From positions 1 through 57,290 of the forward strand of contig JAEZVO010000044.1 in NCBI GenBank assembly GCA_023443125.1: a DNA stretch of 57,290 bases, written 5' to 3'. This document shows positions 8,095 to 16,864 of the stretch, piece after piece (positions within the stretch are counted from its first letter, which is position 1; the number at the start of each line of letters is the position of its first letter). The position numbers and the translations under genes were made by a program. Source of the stretch: Actinomycetes bacterium (GTDB lineage Bacteria; Actinomycetota; Actinomycetes; Propionibacteriales; Propionibacteriaceae). The notes beneath the pieces are model-generated. The model was not told the origin of the DNA. It saw only the letters and a program-made list of their open reading frames with translations, and searched no databases.

Positions 8095-8883
8095 GTGATT
8101 GAAACAAGCATCGACATCCCGTCCATTCAGCGCCAGCTTCCGGCCGACACCATGTGGGGGCCGCTGGACTACGTCGCCTCTACGGGCTCGACGAACGCCG
8201 ACCTCTCCGTCGAGGCGCACGCCGGGAGCGCGGCCGGGCATGTGTTGTTCGCTGGGGAGCAAACCGCCGGGCGCGGCAGGCTTGCCCGAACCTGGGTGAC
8301 ACCCCCCGACGCGGCAGTGGCGATGTCGATGCTCCTTGCCCCCACACAGCCCAGGGAACGCTGGGGCTGGCTGTCGCTGCTGACGGGGCTCGCCGTCGCC
8401 GATGCGTTGGGGGCACTCGCGCCATCGGATGTCGACGTCACCCTGAAATGGCCCAACGATGTACTGGTGGATGGCGGCAAGGTGTGCGGCATCCTCTCCG
8501 AACTCATCGAGAGCCCGGGCGGGACGCGCGCCGTCGTCGGGCTCGGCATCAACCTCACCCTCACCAAGGAGCAGCTCCCGGTGCCGACGGCCAACTCCCT
8601 CCTGCTCGCCGGATTCGAGACGACCGCCTCCGACGCCGTCGCCGGCGTGCTCACTCACTTCGAGCGCTACTACCGCGAATGGGAACGCACCGGCACACTG
8701 CGCGACGAGTACCGCGCCCGCTGCAGTTCGATTGGCGCCGACCTGACCATCTCCGTCACCGGCAGCGACCCGATCCCCGGCACTGGGCATGACGTCGATC
8801 ACGACGGGCGCCTCGAGGTGCGCACCGCCCGCGGCGTGGAGGCGTTCGCCGTCGGAGACGTGGTGCATGCACGCATCGCGTGA
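8095..8883 (+). CDS. birA: Biotin--[acetyl-CoA-carboxylase] ligase
   Basis: The 262-aa enzyme adenylates biotin and attaches it to the lysine of carrier domains. It shows STGSTNADL near residue 25, the biotin/ATP loop GEQTAGRGRLARTW near 50-65, and KWPNDVLVDGGKVCGIL near 120. There is no N-terminal helix-turn-helix, so it is a monofunctional (group I) ligase and not a repressor. It is transcribed divergently from accD and its likely substrates are the carrier domains encoded at 2773-4527 and 49156-54606. The GTG start follows the -10 box at leaderless spacing. Confidence 0.95.
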   Translation: MIETSIDIPSIQRQLPADTMWGPLDYVASTGSTNADLSVEAHAGSAAGHVLFAGEQTAGRGRLARTWVTPPDAAVAMSMLLAPTQPRERWGWLSLLTGLAVADALGALAPSDVDVTLKWPNDVLVDGGKVCGILSELIESPGGTRAVVGLGINLTLTKEQLPVPTANSLLLAGFETTASDAVAGVLTHFERYYREWERTGTLRDEYRARCSSIGADLTISVTGSDPIPGTGHDVDHDGRLEVRTARGVEAFAVGDVVHARIA

Positions 8884-8895
8884 GAGTATGACGCC

Positions 8896-9405
8896 ATGGC
8901 ATTCAACGAGAAGTACCTCGGCGCAGGCGAAACCATGGTGCTCCGCCTGCGCGAACACCCCAAGACGCTGATCTGGCCCATCATCATCCTGATCCTGCTA
9001 GGTGCAGCCACCGGCGTCGGCATCGCATTCATGCCCGAAGGCTGGAAACCCGCCGGCATCTGGGCACTCGTCGCGGTAGTGATCGTGCTGTTCATCTGGC
9101 TGGTGTTCATGCCCTGGCTGAGGTGGTACACCTCGACGATCGCCATCACAGACCGACGCATCATCACCCGCCACGGCATCCTCAACCGTAAGGGCCACGA
9201 CCTGCCGCTGCGCCGCATCAACAACGTCAACTACGACCGCGACATCATCGACCGCATCTTCGGCTGCGGCACGCTCACGTTGGAGACGGCCGCCGGGAAC
9301 CCCCTCGAGCTGCACGACATCCCCGACGTGGAGCGCAGCCAGATGATCATCAACGACCTCCTCTTCAACGAAGATGGCCCCGACGGGGACCCCCGCGGCG
9401 AGTAG
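8896..9405 (+). CDS. PH-domain (bPH2) membrane protein
   Basis: The 169-aa protein has two hydrophobic segments (WPIIILILLGAATGVGIAF near 30 and ALVAVVIVLFIWLVFMPWL near 60) followed by a bacterial PH-like domain with STIAITDRRIITRHGILNRKG, DLPLRRINNVNYDRDIIDRI and GTLTLETAAG. This is the YdbS/bPH2 arrangement; the domain lies on the cytoplasmic side. Position between birA and purK matches Rv3278c of mycobacteria as I recall it. Role unknown. It starts 12 nt after birA and is probably cotranscribed. The stop falls in GCGAGTAGCCC, which resembles the TTGAGTAG repeat core and may be chance. Confidence 0.85.
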   Translation: MAFNEKYLGAGETMVLRLREHPKTLIWPIIILILLGAATGVGIAFMPEGWKPAGIWALVAVVIVLFIWLVFMPWLRWYTSTIAITDRRIITRHGILNRKGHDLPLRRINNVNYDRDIIDRIFGCGTLTLETAAGNPLELHDIPDVERSQMIINDLLFNEDGPDGDPRGE

Positions 9406-9434
9406 CCCACACCCAGGCGCCGGTGGGCTGGCGG

Positions 9435-9440
9435 TAGAGT
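9435..9440 (+). promoter_or_regulatory. -10 box of purK (leaderless type)
   Basis: TAGAGT, 7 nt before the GTG start of purK. Confidence 0.65.
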
Positions 9441-9447
9441 CAAGGCC

Positions 9448-10596
9448 GTGCGTTACTCAGTCGGAATCATCGGCGGCGGGCAGCTCGCCCGAATGATGCA
9501 GCAAGCCGCCATCAGCCTCGGCATCGACGTCCATCTCTTCGCAGAAACCGACGGAGTATCCGCGGCGCAAGTGGTGCCCGACGCGTTCGTCGGCGATTAC
9601 ACCGACTTCGCCGACCTCGAGCGTTTCGCCGAGCGCTGCCAGGTGATCACGTTCGACCACGAACACGTCCCGACGAAGCACCTGCGCGCACTCGCCGTCG
9701 AAGCCAGGCCCGGCCCCGACGCGCTCCAATACGCCCAAGACAAGGCCGCGATGCGGCAGCGCATGAGCGAACTCGACGTGCCCTGCCCGGCCTACGTCGT
9801 GTGTGTAAGCGCCGATGACGCCGTTGCGTTCGGCGAACAGCAGGGCTGGCCGATCATACTGAAAACCTCCCGCGGAGGCTACGACGGCAAGGGCGTATGG
9901 AAGATCGACGCGCCCGACGAAGTGGCGCAGGTATTTGCGAACAAACCCGAGGTGTCAGCGGGGGAGCCCGTAGGCATCGTCGCCGAGGAATTCATCGACT
10001 TCACCCGCGAGCTCTCCGCCATCGTCGTGCGGTCGCCGTCGGGTCAGGTGGTGGCCTATCCCATTTCTGAGACGGTGCAGCGCGACGGCATCTGCGTCGA
10101 GACGACGACGCCCGCGCCGGGGCTTAGCGACGAGCGCGCGGCCCAGCTGCAATCGATGGCCATCCGCATTGCGAGCGAACTTGGCGTCGTCGGCGTCCTC
10201 GCGGTGGAACTCATGGAAGCACCCGACGGGCGTATCGTCGTCAACGAGCTCGCCATGCGCCCTCACAACACCGGCCACTGGACCATCGACGGCGCCGTCA
10301 CCAGCCAGTTCGACAACCACATTCGTGCAGTGCTGGATCTGCCGCTGGGCGCGCCCGACATGACCGCGCCGGTCGTCGTCATGGCCAACGTGCTGGGCGG
10401 GTCTGAGGATGACCTCACCGGTGCGCTGCAGCACGTCTACGCCCGCGACCGCCACGCGCACGCGCACCTCTACGGCAAAGACGTGAGGCCAGGACGCAAG
10501 GTGGGGCACGTCACCTGTACCGGCGACGACGTCGACGACGTGCGTCGCCGTGCCCGGCACGCCGCAAACTACATGATGGGAGTTGCAGATGAGTGA
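9448..10596 (+). CDS. purK: 5-(carboxyamino)imidazole ribonucleotide synthase
   Basis: The 382-aa ATP-grasp enzyme converts AIR, ATP and bicarbonate to N5-CAIR in purine synthesis. Visible motifs are GIIGGGQLARMMQQAA at the N-terminus, TSRGGYDGKGVW (ATP-grasp loop, about 140-155), VVEL-type strand AVELMEAPDGRIVVNE near 260, and RPHNTGHWTID just after. Length is normal for PurK. It overlaps purE by 8 nt, so the two successive steps are made from one transcript. Confidence 0.95.
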   Translation: MRYSVGIIGGGQLARMMQQAAISLGIDVHLFAETDGVSAAQVVPDAFVGDYTDFADLERFAERCQVITFDHEHVPTKHLRALAVEARPGPDALQYAQDKAAMRQRMSELDVPCPAYVVCVSADDAVAFGEQQGWPIILKTSRGGYDGKGVWKIDAPDEVAQVFANKPEVSAGEPVGIVAEEFIDFTRELSAIVVRSPSGQVVAYPISETVQRDGICVETTTPAPGLSDERAAQLQSMAIRIASELGVVGVLAVELMEAPDGRIVVNELAMRPHNTGHWTIDGAVTSQFDNHIRAVLDLPLGAPDMTAPVVVMANVLGGSEDDLTGALQHVYARDRHAHAHLYGKDVRPGRKVGHVTCTGDDVDDVRRRARHAANYMMGVADE

Positions 10597-11083
10597 TCCG
10601 CTCGTAAGCATTGTGATGGGCTCAGACTCGGATTGGCCGACGATGGAGCCCGCCGCGAAGGCGCTGGAGGAGTTCGACGTCGCCTATGAGGCCGACGTGG
10701 TCTCCGCCCACCGGATGCCCGAAGACATGGTGACCTTCGGCCGGGAGGCGCACCGTCGGGGCATCAGGGCGATCATTGCGGGCGCCGGGGGAGCAGCACA
10801 CCTTCCCGGCATGCTCGCGGCCCTCACGCCGCTGCCCGTGATCGGGGTTCCGGTGCCGCTGAAGCAGCTCGACGGGCTCGACTCGCTGCTGTCGATCGTG
10901 CAGATGCCCGCCGGGGTGCCCGTCGCGACGGTGGCCATTGGCAACGCGCGCAACGCGGGCCTGCTCGCGGTGCGGATGCTGGCGGCGACCGACCCTGCAC
11001 TGCAGGAGAAGATGCTCACATTCCAAGCTGAGCTCCGCGACCTTGCCCGCGCGAAGGGCGAGAAGGTGCGCTCAGCGCTCTGA
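10589..11083 (+). CDS. purE: 5-(carboxyamino)imidazole ribonucleotide mutase
   Basis: The 164-aa protein converts N5-CAIR to CAIR. Class I PurE motifs are GSDSDWPTMEPA near residue 10, SAHRMPE near 45 and GAGGAAHLPGM near 75. The ATG at 10589 has GATGGGAG 7 nt upstream and lies inside the end of purK, so translation is coupled. An octameric cytoplasmic enzyme by family knowledge. Confidence 0.95.
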   Translation: MSDPLVSIVMGSDSDWPTMEPAAKALEEFDVAYEADVVSAHRMPEDMVTFGREAHRRGIRAIIAGAGGAAHLPGMLAALTPLPVIGVPVPLKQLDGLDSLLSIVQMPAGVPVATVAIGNARNAGLLAVRMLAATDPALQEKMLTFQAELRDLARAKGEKVRSAL

Positions 11084-11098
11084 ACATCACAGCAACGG

Positions 11099-11130
11099 CG
11101 AAGGGCCCGGCGTGATCGCCGAGCCCTTCG
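11099..11130. terminator. Bidirectional hairpin between purE and the DUF3352 gene
   Basis: Two 14-nt arms (CGAAGGGCCCGGCG and CGCCGAGCCCTTCG, one mismatch) flank a TGAT loop. The hairpin sits between the convergent 3' ends of purE and the DUF3352 gene. T-runs are poor on both sides, as is common in high-GC terminators. Confidence 0.65.
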
Positions 11131-11145
11131 TCTGCTTGTGGGGGA

Positions 11146-12882
11146 TTAGTCGTCGAAGACTACCCGCACAATACCCTTCGTGCGCTGACCGTCGACGCTG
11201 CTCGTCATGCCGACGGCTGCGATCGGGTCGACGTACTGCTTCGACTCCTCATCCATGTTGCTGCCCGCCAACTCACTGACGGCATTCATGTTCACGAACA
11301 TGATGGCCTGTGCGTCGTCGGTGACAACCTTCTTGTAGAGGTCGCTGTCCTTCAGTGCGCCGCCGGTTACCTCGTCGGCGGAGTAGCCGCGAGTGTAGGT
11401 GACGGTGTCGCCGTCAGCGCCGCGCTCCACTGGAGCTTCACCGCCCTGCGCTTCCAACTGCTCGAAGACCGGGTCGAGGATGGCGTTGTGGCGCTCGACG
11501 TCGTCGGTGGCAACCTTGACGCCCACCTTCACGTCGCTCACGTCGCCACCTGCGCCCTCACCGTCGATCGCAGCCGCGAGCTGCTTGCCGAGCAGCGCCT
11601 TCACGTCGTCCTCCGACTCGATGCCGAACTGAGCGAGCTGTTGCTGCATCTCCGGGGTGTCAGCGAGCTGCTTCCACAGCTGGCTGATCATCTCGTCGTT
11701 GAAGGCCAAGCCGAACGCCAGCGGGGCCCCGGCCGGGAGCGAGCCCACGAAGTCCTTCACCGACTCGCTCTTGCCGTTTTCGACATCGGAGGCGAACGAT
11801 GCGTGCAGCGTGAGCATGTTGTCTTCGACGTGCAAGCCCAGCGCGCCGTGCAGTGACTTCAGCGTCTCCAGCTGCTGTACGACCTCAGCATCGACCCCAC
11901 CAGTGTCGCTGTTCTCGAGCGCCATTTCGATGGCCTTCGGGCTCACCCAGGCGCTGGCCAGGTTGCCGCCTTCGAGGGCCTCCATGTCGGCCTTGTACTG
12001 CTCGTTGTCCTTCACGGAGCCCTTCTCGAGCGCGGCCTTGAGGTCGGAGTCTTTATCCTCAACCACCATCAGGTTCTCGTGGAAGAAGTGCTTGGTGTTG
12101 TCGTTGCCGTGCTCCTTCATGAACGCATCGGCCTTGCCCTCGTCGGTGACCTCCACCGCCAGTACCGGCGTGACGGGGCTGCCAGCGAGTGGGCCCAAAT
12201 CGTCGTCGCTGCTGGCGCCGTCCTCGGCAGGAAGGATGCCGAGCGAGAGCGAGTCGCCCAACCACGGCTTCACGTCTTCCTGGTAGTTGATATCGCCATT
12301 CTCGTCGGCCACGAGCTCCCACAGGATCTCTTTGTAGTCGTCCGTGTCAGGCATGTCGTCGCCCTGGGGGAACTTCTCGACGATGTTCTTCAGCGCGAGC
12401 TTGTCGGCGTCGGCCGGGTTGAGCGACAACTCGACGACGGCGATGGCGTCGCTTGGAATGCCCGCCGTAGCTGCAGACGGGGAAGCTCCGTTAAAGAAGT
12501 TGTACGCGAGGAATCCGCCGCCGGCCACCAGGCCAGCTGCGACGACGCCGCCGATCACGACGGGAACCTTCGACTTCTTCTTCGTGCCAACCGGACCGCC
12601 GGGGCCACCAGGGCCGCCGTAACCGCCCGGGCCACCTGGACCGCCAGGACCACCGTAACCGCCGGGGCCGCCAGGTGCGCCTGGGCCTGCCGGGCCCTGC
12701 TGCTGGTAGCCGCCAGGAGCACCCTGCGAGTACCCGCCTTGCTGTGCCCCCTGGAAGTGAGGACCTTGGTTCGGCTGCTGGCCTCCGTAGTTTCCGGGAC
12801 CCTGAGGCTGACCACCAGGTAGGCCTTGGTAGCCGCCCTGTGCTCCACCCTGCGGGTGGTTATTCCATTGCTGCTGGCTCAC
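11146..12882 (-). CDS. DUF3352 membrane protein with collagen-like N-terminus
   Basis: The 578-aa protein has a Gln/Gly/Pro-rich cytoplasmic N-terminus (about residues 1-105), a basic stop KKKSK, one membrane segment (VPVVIGGVVAAGLVAGGGFLAYNF, about 110-133) and a large extracytoplasmic domain with DUF3352-like features (IPSDAIAVVELSLNPADADK, FVGSLPAGAPLAFGLAF, AIMFVNMNAV). Function unknown. The N-terminal region contains two copies of a 12-residue GGYGGPGGPGGP-type unit with a 36-nt period at the DNA level. The GTG start has AAGGAGAG upstream. Neighbouring cell-wall genes hint at an envelope role. Confidence 0.8.
   Translation of the reverse strand: MSQQQWNNHPQGGAQGGYQGLPGGQPQGPGNYGGQQPNQGPHFQGAQQGGYSQGAPGGYQQQGPAGPGAPGGPGGYGGPGGPGGPGGYGGPGGPGGPVGTKKKSKVPVVIGGVVAAGLVAGGGFLAYNFFNGASPSAATAGIPSDAIAVVELSLNPADADKLALKNIVEKFPQGDDMPDTDDYKEILWELVADENGDINYQEDVKPWLGDSLSLGILPAEDGASSDDDLGPLAGSPVTPVLAVEVTDEGKADAFMKEHGNDNTKHFFHENLMVVEDKDSDLKAALEKGSVKDNEQYKADMEALEGGNLASAWVSPKAIEMALENSDTGGVDAEVVQQLETLKSLHGALGLHVEDNMLTLHASFASDVENGKSESVKDFVGSLPAGAPLAFGLAFNDEMISQLWKQLADTPEMQQQLAQFGIESEDDVKALLGKQLAAAIDGEGAGGDVSDVKVGVKVATDDVERHNAILDPVFEQLEAQGGEAPVERGADGDTVTYTRGYSADEVTGGALKDSDLYKKVVTDDAQAIMFVNMNAVSELAGSNMDEESKQYVDPIAAVGMTSSVDGQRTKGIVRVVFDD
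12592..12678. repeat. In-gene 36-bp tandem repeat (Gly-Gly-Pro coding)
   Basis: The segment encoding the GGYGGPGGPGGP units of the DUF3352 protein repeats with a 36-nt period; the CCGTAACCGCC landmark recurs at 12617 and 12653. Copy number could vary by slippage. Confidence 0.6.
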
Positions 12883-12990
12883 GATCTCTCTCCTTCATGT
12901 GTGCAGTCGTTATCCAGGGTAGGGGTAGGGGAGGTCATTCCAACACGACCGAACGACGGAAATCTGCCTATGCGGCGCTGGCTGCGAGCT

Positions 12991-14199
12991 TTACTGATGC
13001 TCGGCAACAGCGTCGATATCGCCCCTCGCTATGGCATTGAACACCTTCGACGCATTCTCTTCGTCCCAGATCACCGACGATCCCGCCGACGTGCGCGCAT
13101 TCGGATTCGAGATGGGCACGGTGAGCGCGATGCCGTTGCCCGTCGCGCCAGAGACCAACCCGACGCCGGCGCCGGCGACAGCGCCGATTCCCGTGTCTTC
13201 AGTGCGGGTCAGCGAACGCGCGGCACCGGTGTTGACGTTCCAGTAGCGAACGGGGTTGATGAACGTCATGGGGTGGGTGACGGACTTCATGATCTGGCCC
13301 ATCACTTCTCGTTGGCGCTCCATCCGGCCGAGGTCGCCGCGCTTGTCGGCTTTCCGCATCCGGGCATAACTGAGGGCGGTGACACCGTCGGCATTCTGGC
13401 AGCCGCCGGGGATGTCGAGGTGTGAATCGCGATCCTTGATGGCCTGCTTGGGGCAGATCTCGATGCCCCCCACGGCGTCCACGACGTCGACGAGCCCGAG
13501 CATGCCGATCTCCAGGTAACCGTCGATCTTGATGCCGGTGTTGCCTTCGATGGTGCGGATGAGCAACGGTGCGCCGCCCAGCGCGTACGCGGCATTGAGT
13601 TTGTTCTTACCGTGGCCAGGGATGTCGATGTAGGAATCTCGCGGGAAACTGAGCAGTACCGACTTCCCGTTCGGGGCCGTGTAGAGCAGCATCATCGTGT
13701 CGGTGCGCCCGCCCTCGGTGGATCCGGTGCCGAGGCGCCGTCGATCTTCGGGCGAGAGATCGCCGCGACCGTCGCTACCGACGAGCAACACTGCCGTGCC
13801 CGGCTGGTCGGAGAGCTTGCTCTCTGCGCCTGGCACCGTCGAGATATTCATGAACGCCAGCACCGGCACCGTCACGAGGTAGGCGATCCACAGCACGAAT
13901 AGCACCACCAGCAGTTTGAAGGGGCGGCGCTTTTTTCGACGTCGACGTCGGCCCGGCTGCGCAGGCGGCGGGGCAGGTGGGTACGGGTACGGCGTCGGGG
14001 GCTGGTAACCCGGCGGTGGATACTGCTCCGGATAGGCCGACGGGGCATCCGGGCGCCGCTGGTCCGGGCCGGGTTCGCGCGATGGGGTCACCCAATCGGG
14101 TGCGGAGGCGTCGTCGGGAATCTCAGAGGCGGGCATGACGCGCGTGTGTTCCGAGTCATCTCCGTCGTACAGCCAGCGCAGGTCATCCCGATTCGTCAC
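12991..14199 (-). CDS. LytR-CpsA-Psr (LCP) family cell-wall glycopolymer transferase
   Basis: The 402-aa protein has a Pro/Tyr-rich cytoplasmic N-terminus (about 1-85), a basic RRRRRKKRR run, one membrane helix (FKLLVVLFVLWIAYLVTVPVLAF) and an extracellular LCP domain with LLVGSDGRGD, RTDTMMLLYTAPNGKSVLLSFPRDSYIDIPG, KLNAAYALGGAPLLIRTIE and LSYARMRKADKRGDLGRMERQ. LCP enzymes move lipid-linked glycopolymers onto peptidoglycan. The GTG at 14199 is preferred because TATGAT sits 7 nt before it; longer in-frame starts would lie upstream of that promoter. It is divergent from a second LCP gene. Confidence 0.9.
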   Translation of the reverse strand: MTNRDDLRWLYDGDDSEHTRVMPASEIPDDASAPDWVTPSREPGPDQRRPDAPSAYPEQYPPPGYQPPTPYPYPPAPPPAQPGRRRRRKKRRPFKLLVVLFVLWIAYLVTVPVLAFMNISTVPGAESKLSDQPGTAVLLVGSDGRGDLSPEDRRRLGTGSTEGGRTDTMMLLYTAPNGKSVLLSFPRDSYIDIPGHGKNKLNAAYALGGAPLLIRTIEGNTGIKIDGYLEIGMLGLVDVVDAVGGIEICPKQAIKDRDSHLDIPGGCQNADGVTALSYARMRKADKRGDLGRMERQREVMGQIMKSVTHPMTFINPVRYWNVNTGAARSLTRTEDTGIGAVAGAGVGLVSGATGNGIALTVPISNPNARTSAGSSVIWDEENASKVFNAIARGDIDAVAEHQ

Positions 14200-14206
14200 G
14201 CAAACG

Positions 14207-14212
14207 ATCATA
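14207..14212 (-). promoter_or_regulatory. -10 box of the first LCP gene (leaderless type)
   Basis: TATGAT on the minus strand, 7 nt before the GTG at 14199. It decides the start of that gene. Confidence 0.65.
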
Positions 14213-14309
14213 CGTGGAAACCAATCGCGTGCGACTCGGCGCGCCATGGACGAGATATGCCGGCGAGGCAAGCCATACTTGATCGACCCGAGCCCTCAGG
14301 AGGATCGCT

Positions 14310-15836
14310 GTGACCAACGCCCAAGCCGAGGTGGAACGCGTCCGTCTGCGCAGATCGATCGGCTTCCTCCTGCTCTCCGCCGTGCTGCCAGGCTCCGTGC
14401 AGCGCTACGCCGGCAACCGTCGCGTGGGAGTGATCGCGGCACGCGTGCTCGCTGGGATGCTCGTGCTGCTGCTCGTCGTCGGCCTTGCGGCGCTCATCGC
14501 ACCAGGTGCCACCGTCGGGTTCTTCCTCACGCCGTGGGTCACGGTTGCGTGCCGGGTTATGCTCTGGCTGCTGTTCATCGGCTGGGTCGCGCTGCTGATC
14601 GACTCCTGGCGCCTGTCGCGCCCGATGGAATTGCCGCAGCGAACACGCCTCGCCATGACGTTCACGGTCGTGATGCTGGCCGTGGTGATGGGGCTGGTGA
14701 CGAACTTCGTCGCGGGGGCGTTCGCGGCCGCGGGCAACGTCGGCTCCGTGCTGCCAGGAGGCGGAGACACCGAGAAGAAAGCCGGCCGCTACAACATCAT
14801 GCTGCTGGGCGTCGACGCGTCCGACGAGCGTATCGGGGTGCGCGCGGATTCCATCAACGTGGCATCGATCGACGCGGAAACGGGCCAGACGGTCATCTTC
14901 GGGCTGCCCCGGAATATGCAGGGCGTGCCATTCCCGGAAGATTCTCCCATGCACGCGATCTACCCCGACGGGTTCCGGTGCGAGGACAACGAGTGCATGA
15001 TCAATGCGATCTGGACCGACGCGGAGAAGCATGCCGACCAGTTCCCGGAGGGCACTAACGTTGGGCTGGCCGCCACGAAGGCGGCGGTAGGAGAAACACT
15101 CGGCCTCGACATTAACTACTACGCGCTGGTGGACATGCACGGTTTCTCGTCGATCATCGATGCGATGGGCGGCATCAACATCGATGTGATGAAACGCATC
15201 CCCATTGGCGGCGGCAGCTCGCCGGTGCGCGGTTACATTGAGCCCGGCAAGGATGTGCACCTCGACGGCAAACACGCGCTGTGGTTCGCGCGCTCCAGGC
15301 ACGGCTCGAGCGACTACGAACGCATGCAGCGCCAGAAGTGTGTGATGAGCGCGATGGTGTCGCAGCTCGACCCGCAGGTGGTGGCCACCCGTTTCGTCGA
15401 ACTCTCCGAAGCCGGCAAGGATCTCCTGCTCACCGACGTGCCGCGCGACCAGATCGTCGAGCTCGCCGGGCTCGCGCTGGAAGCGCGCAACCGGCAGATC
15501 GCCTCGGTCAACTTCATGCCCCCGCTCATCCCGGACACCGCCCACCCTGACTTCGATCTGATCCGTACGACGGTCAAAGAGTCCATTGCCGCAGCTGAGC
15601 AGACCGATGAAGCCGGGAAGAGCGCGACGCCAGCTGCGCCGAGCCCGCAGCCGAGTGAGTCCGCCGCGCCCAGTACACGGTCCAGCGCGCCGTCGTCCAG
15701 CAGCGCCAGCCCCGCAGCGCCGGCATCCGAGTCGGCGCCGGCGCCTTCGCCGTCGGCCACAGTGGAGAGCGACGACGAGGCCTACACCGCAGGCCAATCC
15801 ACAGATGATCTCCAGTCCGTCTGTTCTGTGAGCTGA
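14310..15836 (+). CDS. LCP family protein with a multi-helix membrane N-terminus
   Basis: The 508-aa protein carries an LCP domain from about residue 165 (NIMLLGVDASDERIGVRADSINVASID, GLPRNMQGVPFPEDSPMHAIYP, DGKHALWFARSRHGSSDYERMQRQ). Unlike the usual single-helix anchor, about four hydrophobic segments precede it: FLLLSAVLPG near 15, AARVLAGMLVLLLVVGLAAL near 45, VACRVMLWLLFIGWVALLI near 85 and FTVVMLAVVMGLVTNFVAGAF near 115. The C-terminal 80 residues are Ser/Ala/Pro-rich and likely extend through the wall. Cys pairs (RCEDNEC) may form a disulfide. The GTG start has a strong AGGAGG. Role inferred: attachment of a wall polymer. Confidence 0.85.
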   Translation: MTNAQAEVERVRLRRSIGFLLLSAVLPGSVQRYAGNRRVGVIAARVLAGMLVLLLVVGLAALIAPGATVGFFLTPWVTVACRVMLWLLFIGWVALLIDSWRLSRPMELPQRTRLAMTFTVVMLAVVMGLVTNFVAGAFAAAGNVGSVLPGGGDTEKKAGRYNIMLLGVDASDERIGVRADSINVASIDAETGQTVIFGLPRNMQGVPFPEDSPMHAIYPDGFRCEDNECMINAIWTDAEKHADQFPEGTNVGLAATKAAVGETLGLDINYYALVDMHGFSSIIDAMGGINIDVMKRIPIGGGSSPVRGYIEPGKDVHLDGKHALWFARSRHGSSDYERMQRQKCVMSAMVSQLDPQVVATRFVELSEAGKDLLLTDVPRDQIVELAGLALEARNRQIASVNFMPPLIPDTAHPDFDLIRTTVKESIAAAEQTDEAGKSATPAAPSPQPSESAAPSTRSSAPSSSSASPAAPASESAPAPSPSATVESDDEAYTAGQSTDDLQSVCSVS

Positions 15837-15872
15837 CTGCGGCAGCGGGAGATGGGATTGGGGAGAGCTGGA

Positions 15873-15878
15873 TAAGGT
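15873..15878 (+). promoter_or_regulatory. -10 box of the GT2 gene (leaderless type)
   Basis: TAAGGT, 7 nt before the ATG at 15886. This favours that ATG over the GTG at 15877. Confidence 0.6.
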
Positions 15879-15885
15879 GACGAGT

Positions 15886-16854
15886 ATGGATGTCAGCGTC
15901 GTGATGCCGGTGCGTAACGAAGAAACGCACTTGGAGGCCGCCGTCGAGCGTGTGCTGCAGCAAGACAGAGATGGTGAGCTGGAAGTCATCATCGCCGTCG
16001 GGCCTTCGGAGGATCGCACGGAAGCAATCGCCGCCGCGCTCGCTGAGAAGCACGGGGAAGTCACCGTCGTCGACAACCCGACGGGCTACACGCCGGCTGG
16101 GCTGAACATCGCCATCGCCGCAGCGCGGTACGACGTGATCGTGCGCGTCGACGGACACGGGGAGCTGAGCGACGGCTACATCGTCAAGGCGGTACAGCTC
16201 CTGGAAGAAACGGTCGCGGCCAACGTCGGAGGGCTTATGGACGCCCATGGGCGCACCCCGCTCGAGCGCGCCATCGCGGCCGCCTACAACTCGCCGTACG
16301 GCCTCGGTGGCGGCGGTTTCCATGTGAAAGACACGCCCGCTGGGCCCGCCCAGACCGTCTTCCTTGGCGTGTTCCGTCGCGACGCGCTGGAATCGGTGGG
16401 CGGCTTCGACGAGTCGTTGCACCGCGCGCAGGACTGGGAGCTGAACTACCGCCTGCGCAAGGCTGGCTTCCGTATTTGGTTCTCGCCCGAGCTACGGGTG
16501 GTCTACCGACCGCGCTCGACGTACAAGGCGCTCGCGCAACAGTTCTACCGCACGGGCAGCTGGCGTCGAGAGATCATCCGTCGCTATCCCGAAACCGCAT
16601 CTGCGCGCTACCTCGCCCCGCCCATCGCCGTCGCTGGCTTCACCGGGGGCCTGCTGGGCGGGCTCGTCGGGCTGCTCGCGCGCAACCGGTACCTCACCTT
16701 CCTGCTGCTCGCCCCTGCCGCCTACGCGCTGTTCGTGCTTGTGGCAACGCTGCGCATCGACGCCGACCTCGAGGCGAAGCTTCGCCTCCCGCTCGTGCTC
16801 GCGGTGATGCACGGGTGCTGGGGCGCCGGATTCATGCGCTCAACCCCCGCCTGA
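15886..16854 (+). CDS. Family 2 glycosyltransferase, membrane-associated
   Basis: The 322-aa protein has a GT-A domain: VSVVMPVRNEE at the N-terminus, VIIAVGPSEDRTEAI near 35, the metal-site stretch RYDVIVRVDGHGELSDGYI near 85 (DxD-like VDGHGE), and GGFDESLHRAQDWELNYRLRKAGF near 170. Two C-terminal hydrophobic segments (GFTGGLLGGLVGLLA and YLTFLLLAPAAYALFVLVAT) anchor it. It resembles ExoA-type exopolysaccharide enzymes. Sugar and acceptor unknown; its place beside LCP genes suggests wall polymer assembly. Confidence 0.85.
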   Translation: MDVSVVMPVRNEETHLEAAVERVLQQDRDGELEVIIAVGPSEDRTEAIAAALAEKHGEVTVVDNPTGYTPAGLNIAIAAARYDVIVRVDGHGELSDGYIVKAVQLLEETVAANVGGLMDAHGRTPLERAIAAAYNSPYGLGGGGFHVKDTPAGPAQTVFLGVFRRDALESVGGFDESLHRAQDWELNYRLRKAGFRIWFSPELRVVYRPRSTYKALAQQFYRTGSWRREIIRRYPETASARYLAPPIAVAGFTGGLLGGLVGLLARNRYLTFLLLAPAAYALFVLVATLRIDADLEAKLRLPLVLAVMHGCWGAGFMRSTPA

Positions 16855-16864
16855 GGAGCGAATC

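Noticed and set aside
6457..8883. 808-codon open frame on the plus strand antisense to accD
   Set aside because: It is a GC-bias shadow of accD; only its end is real (birA from 8095).
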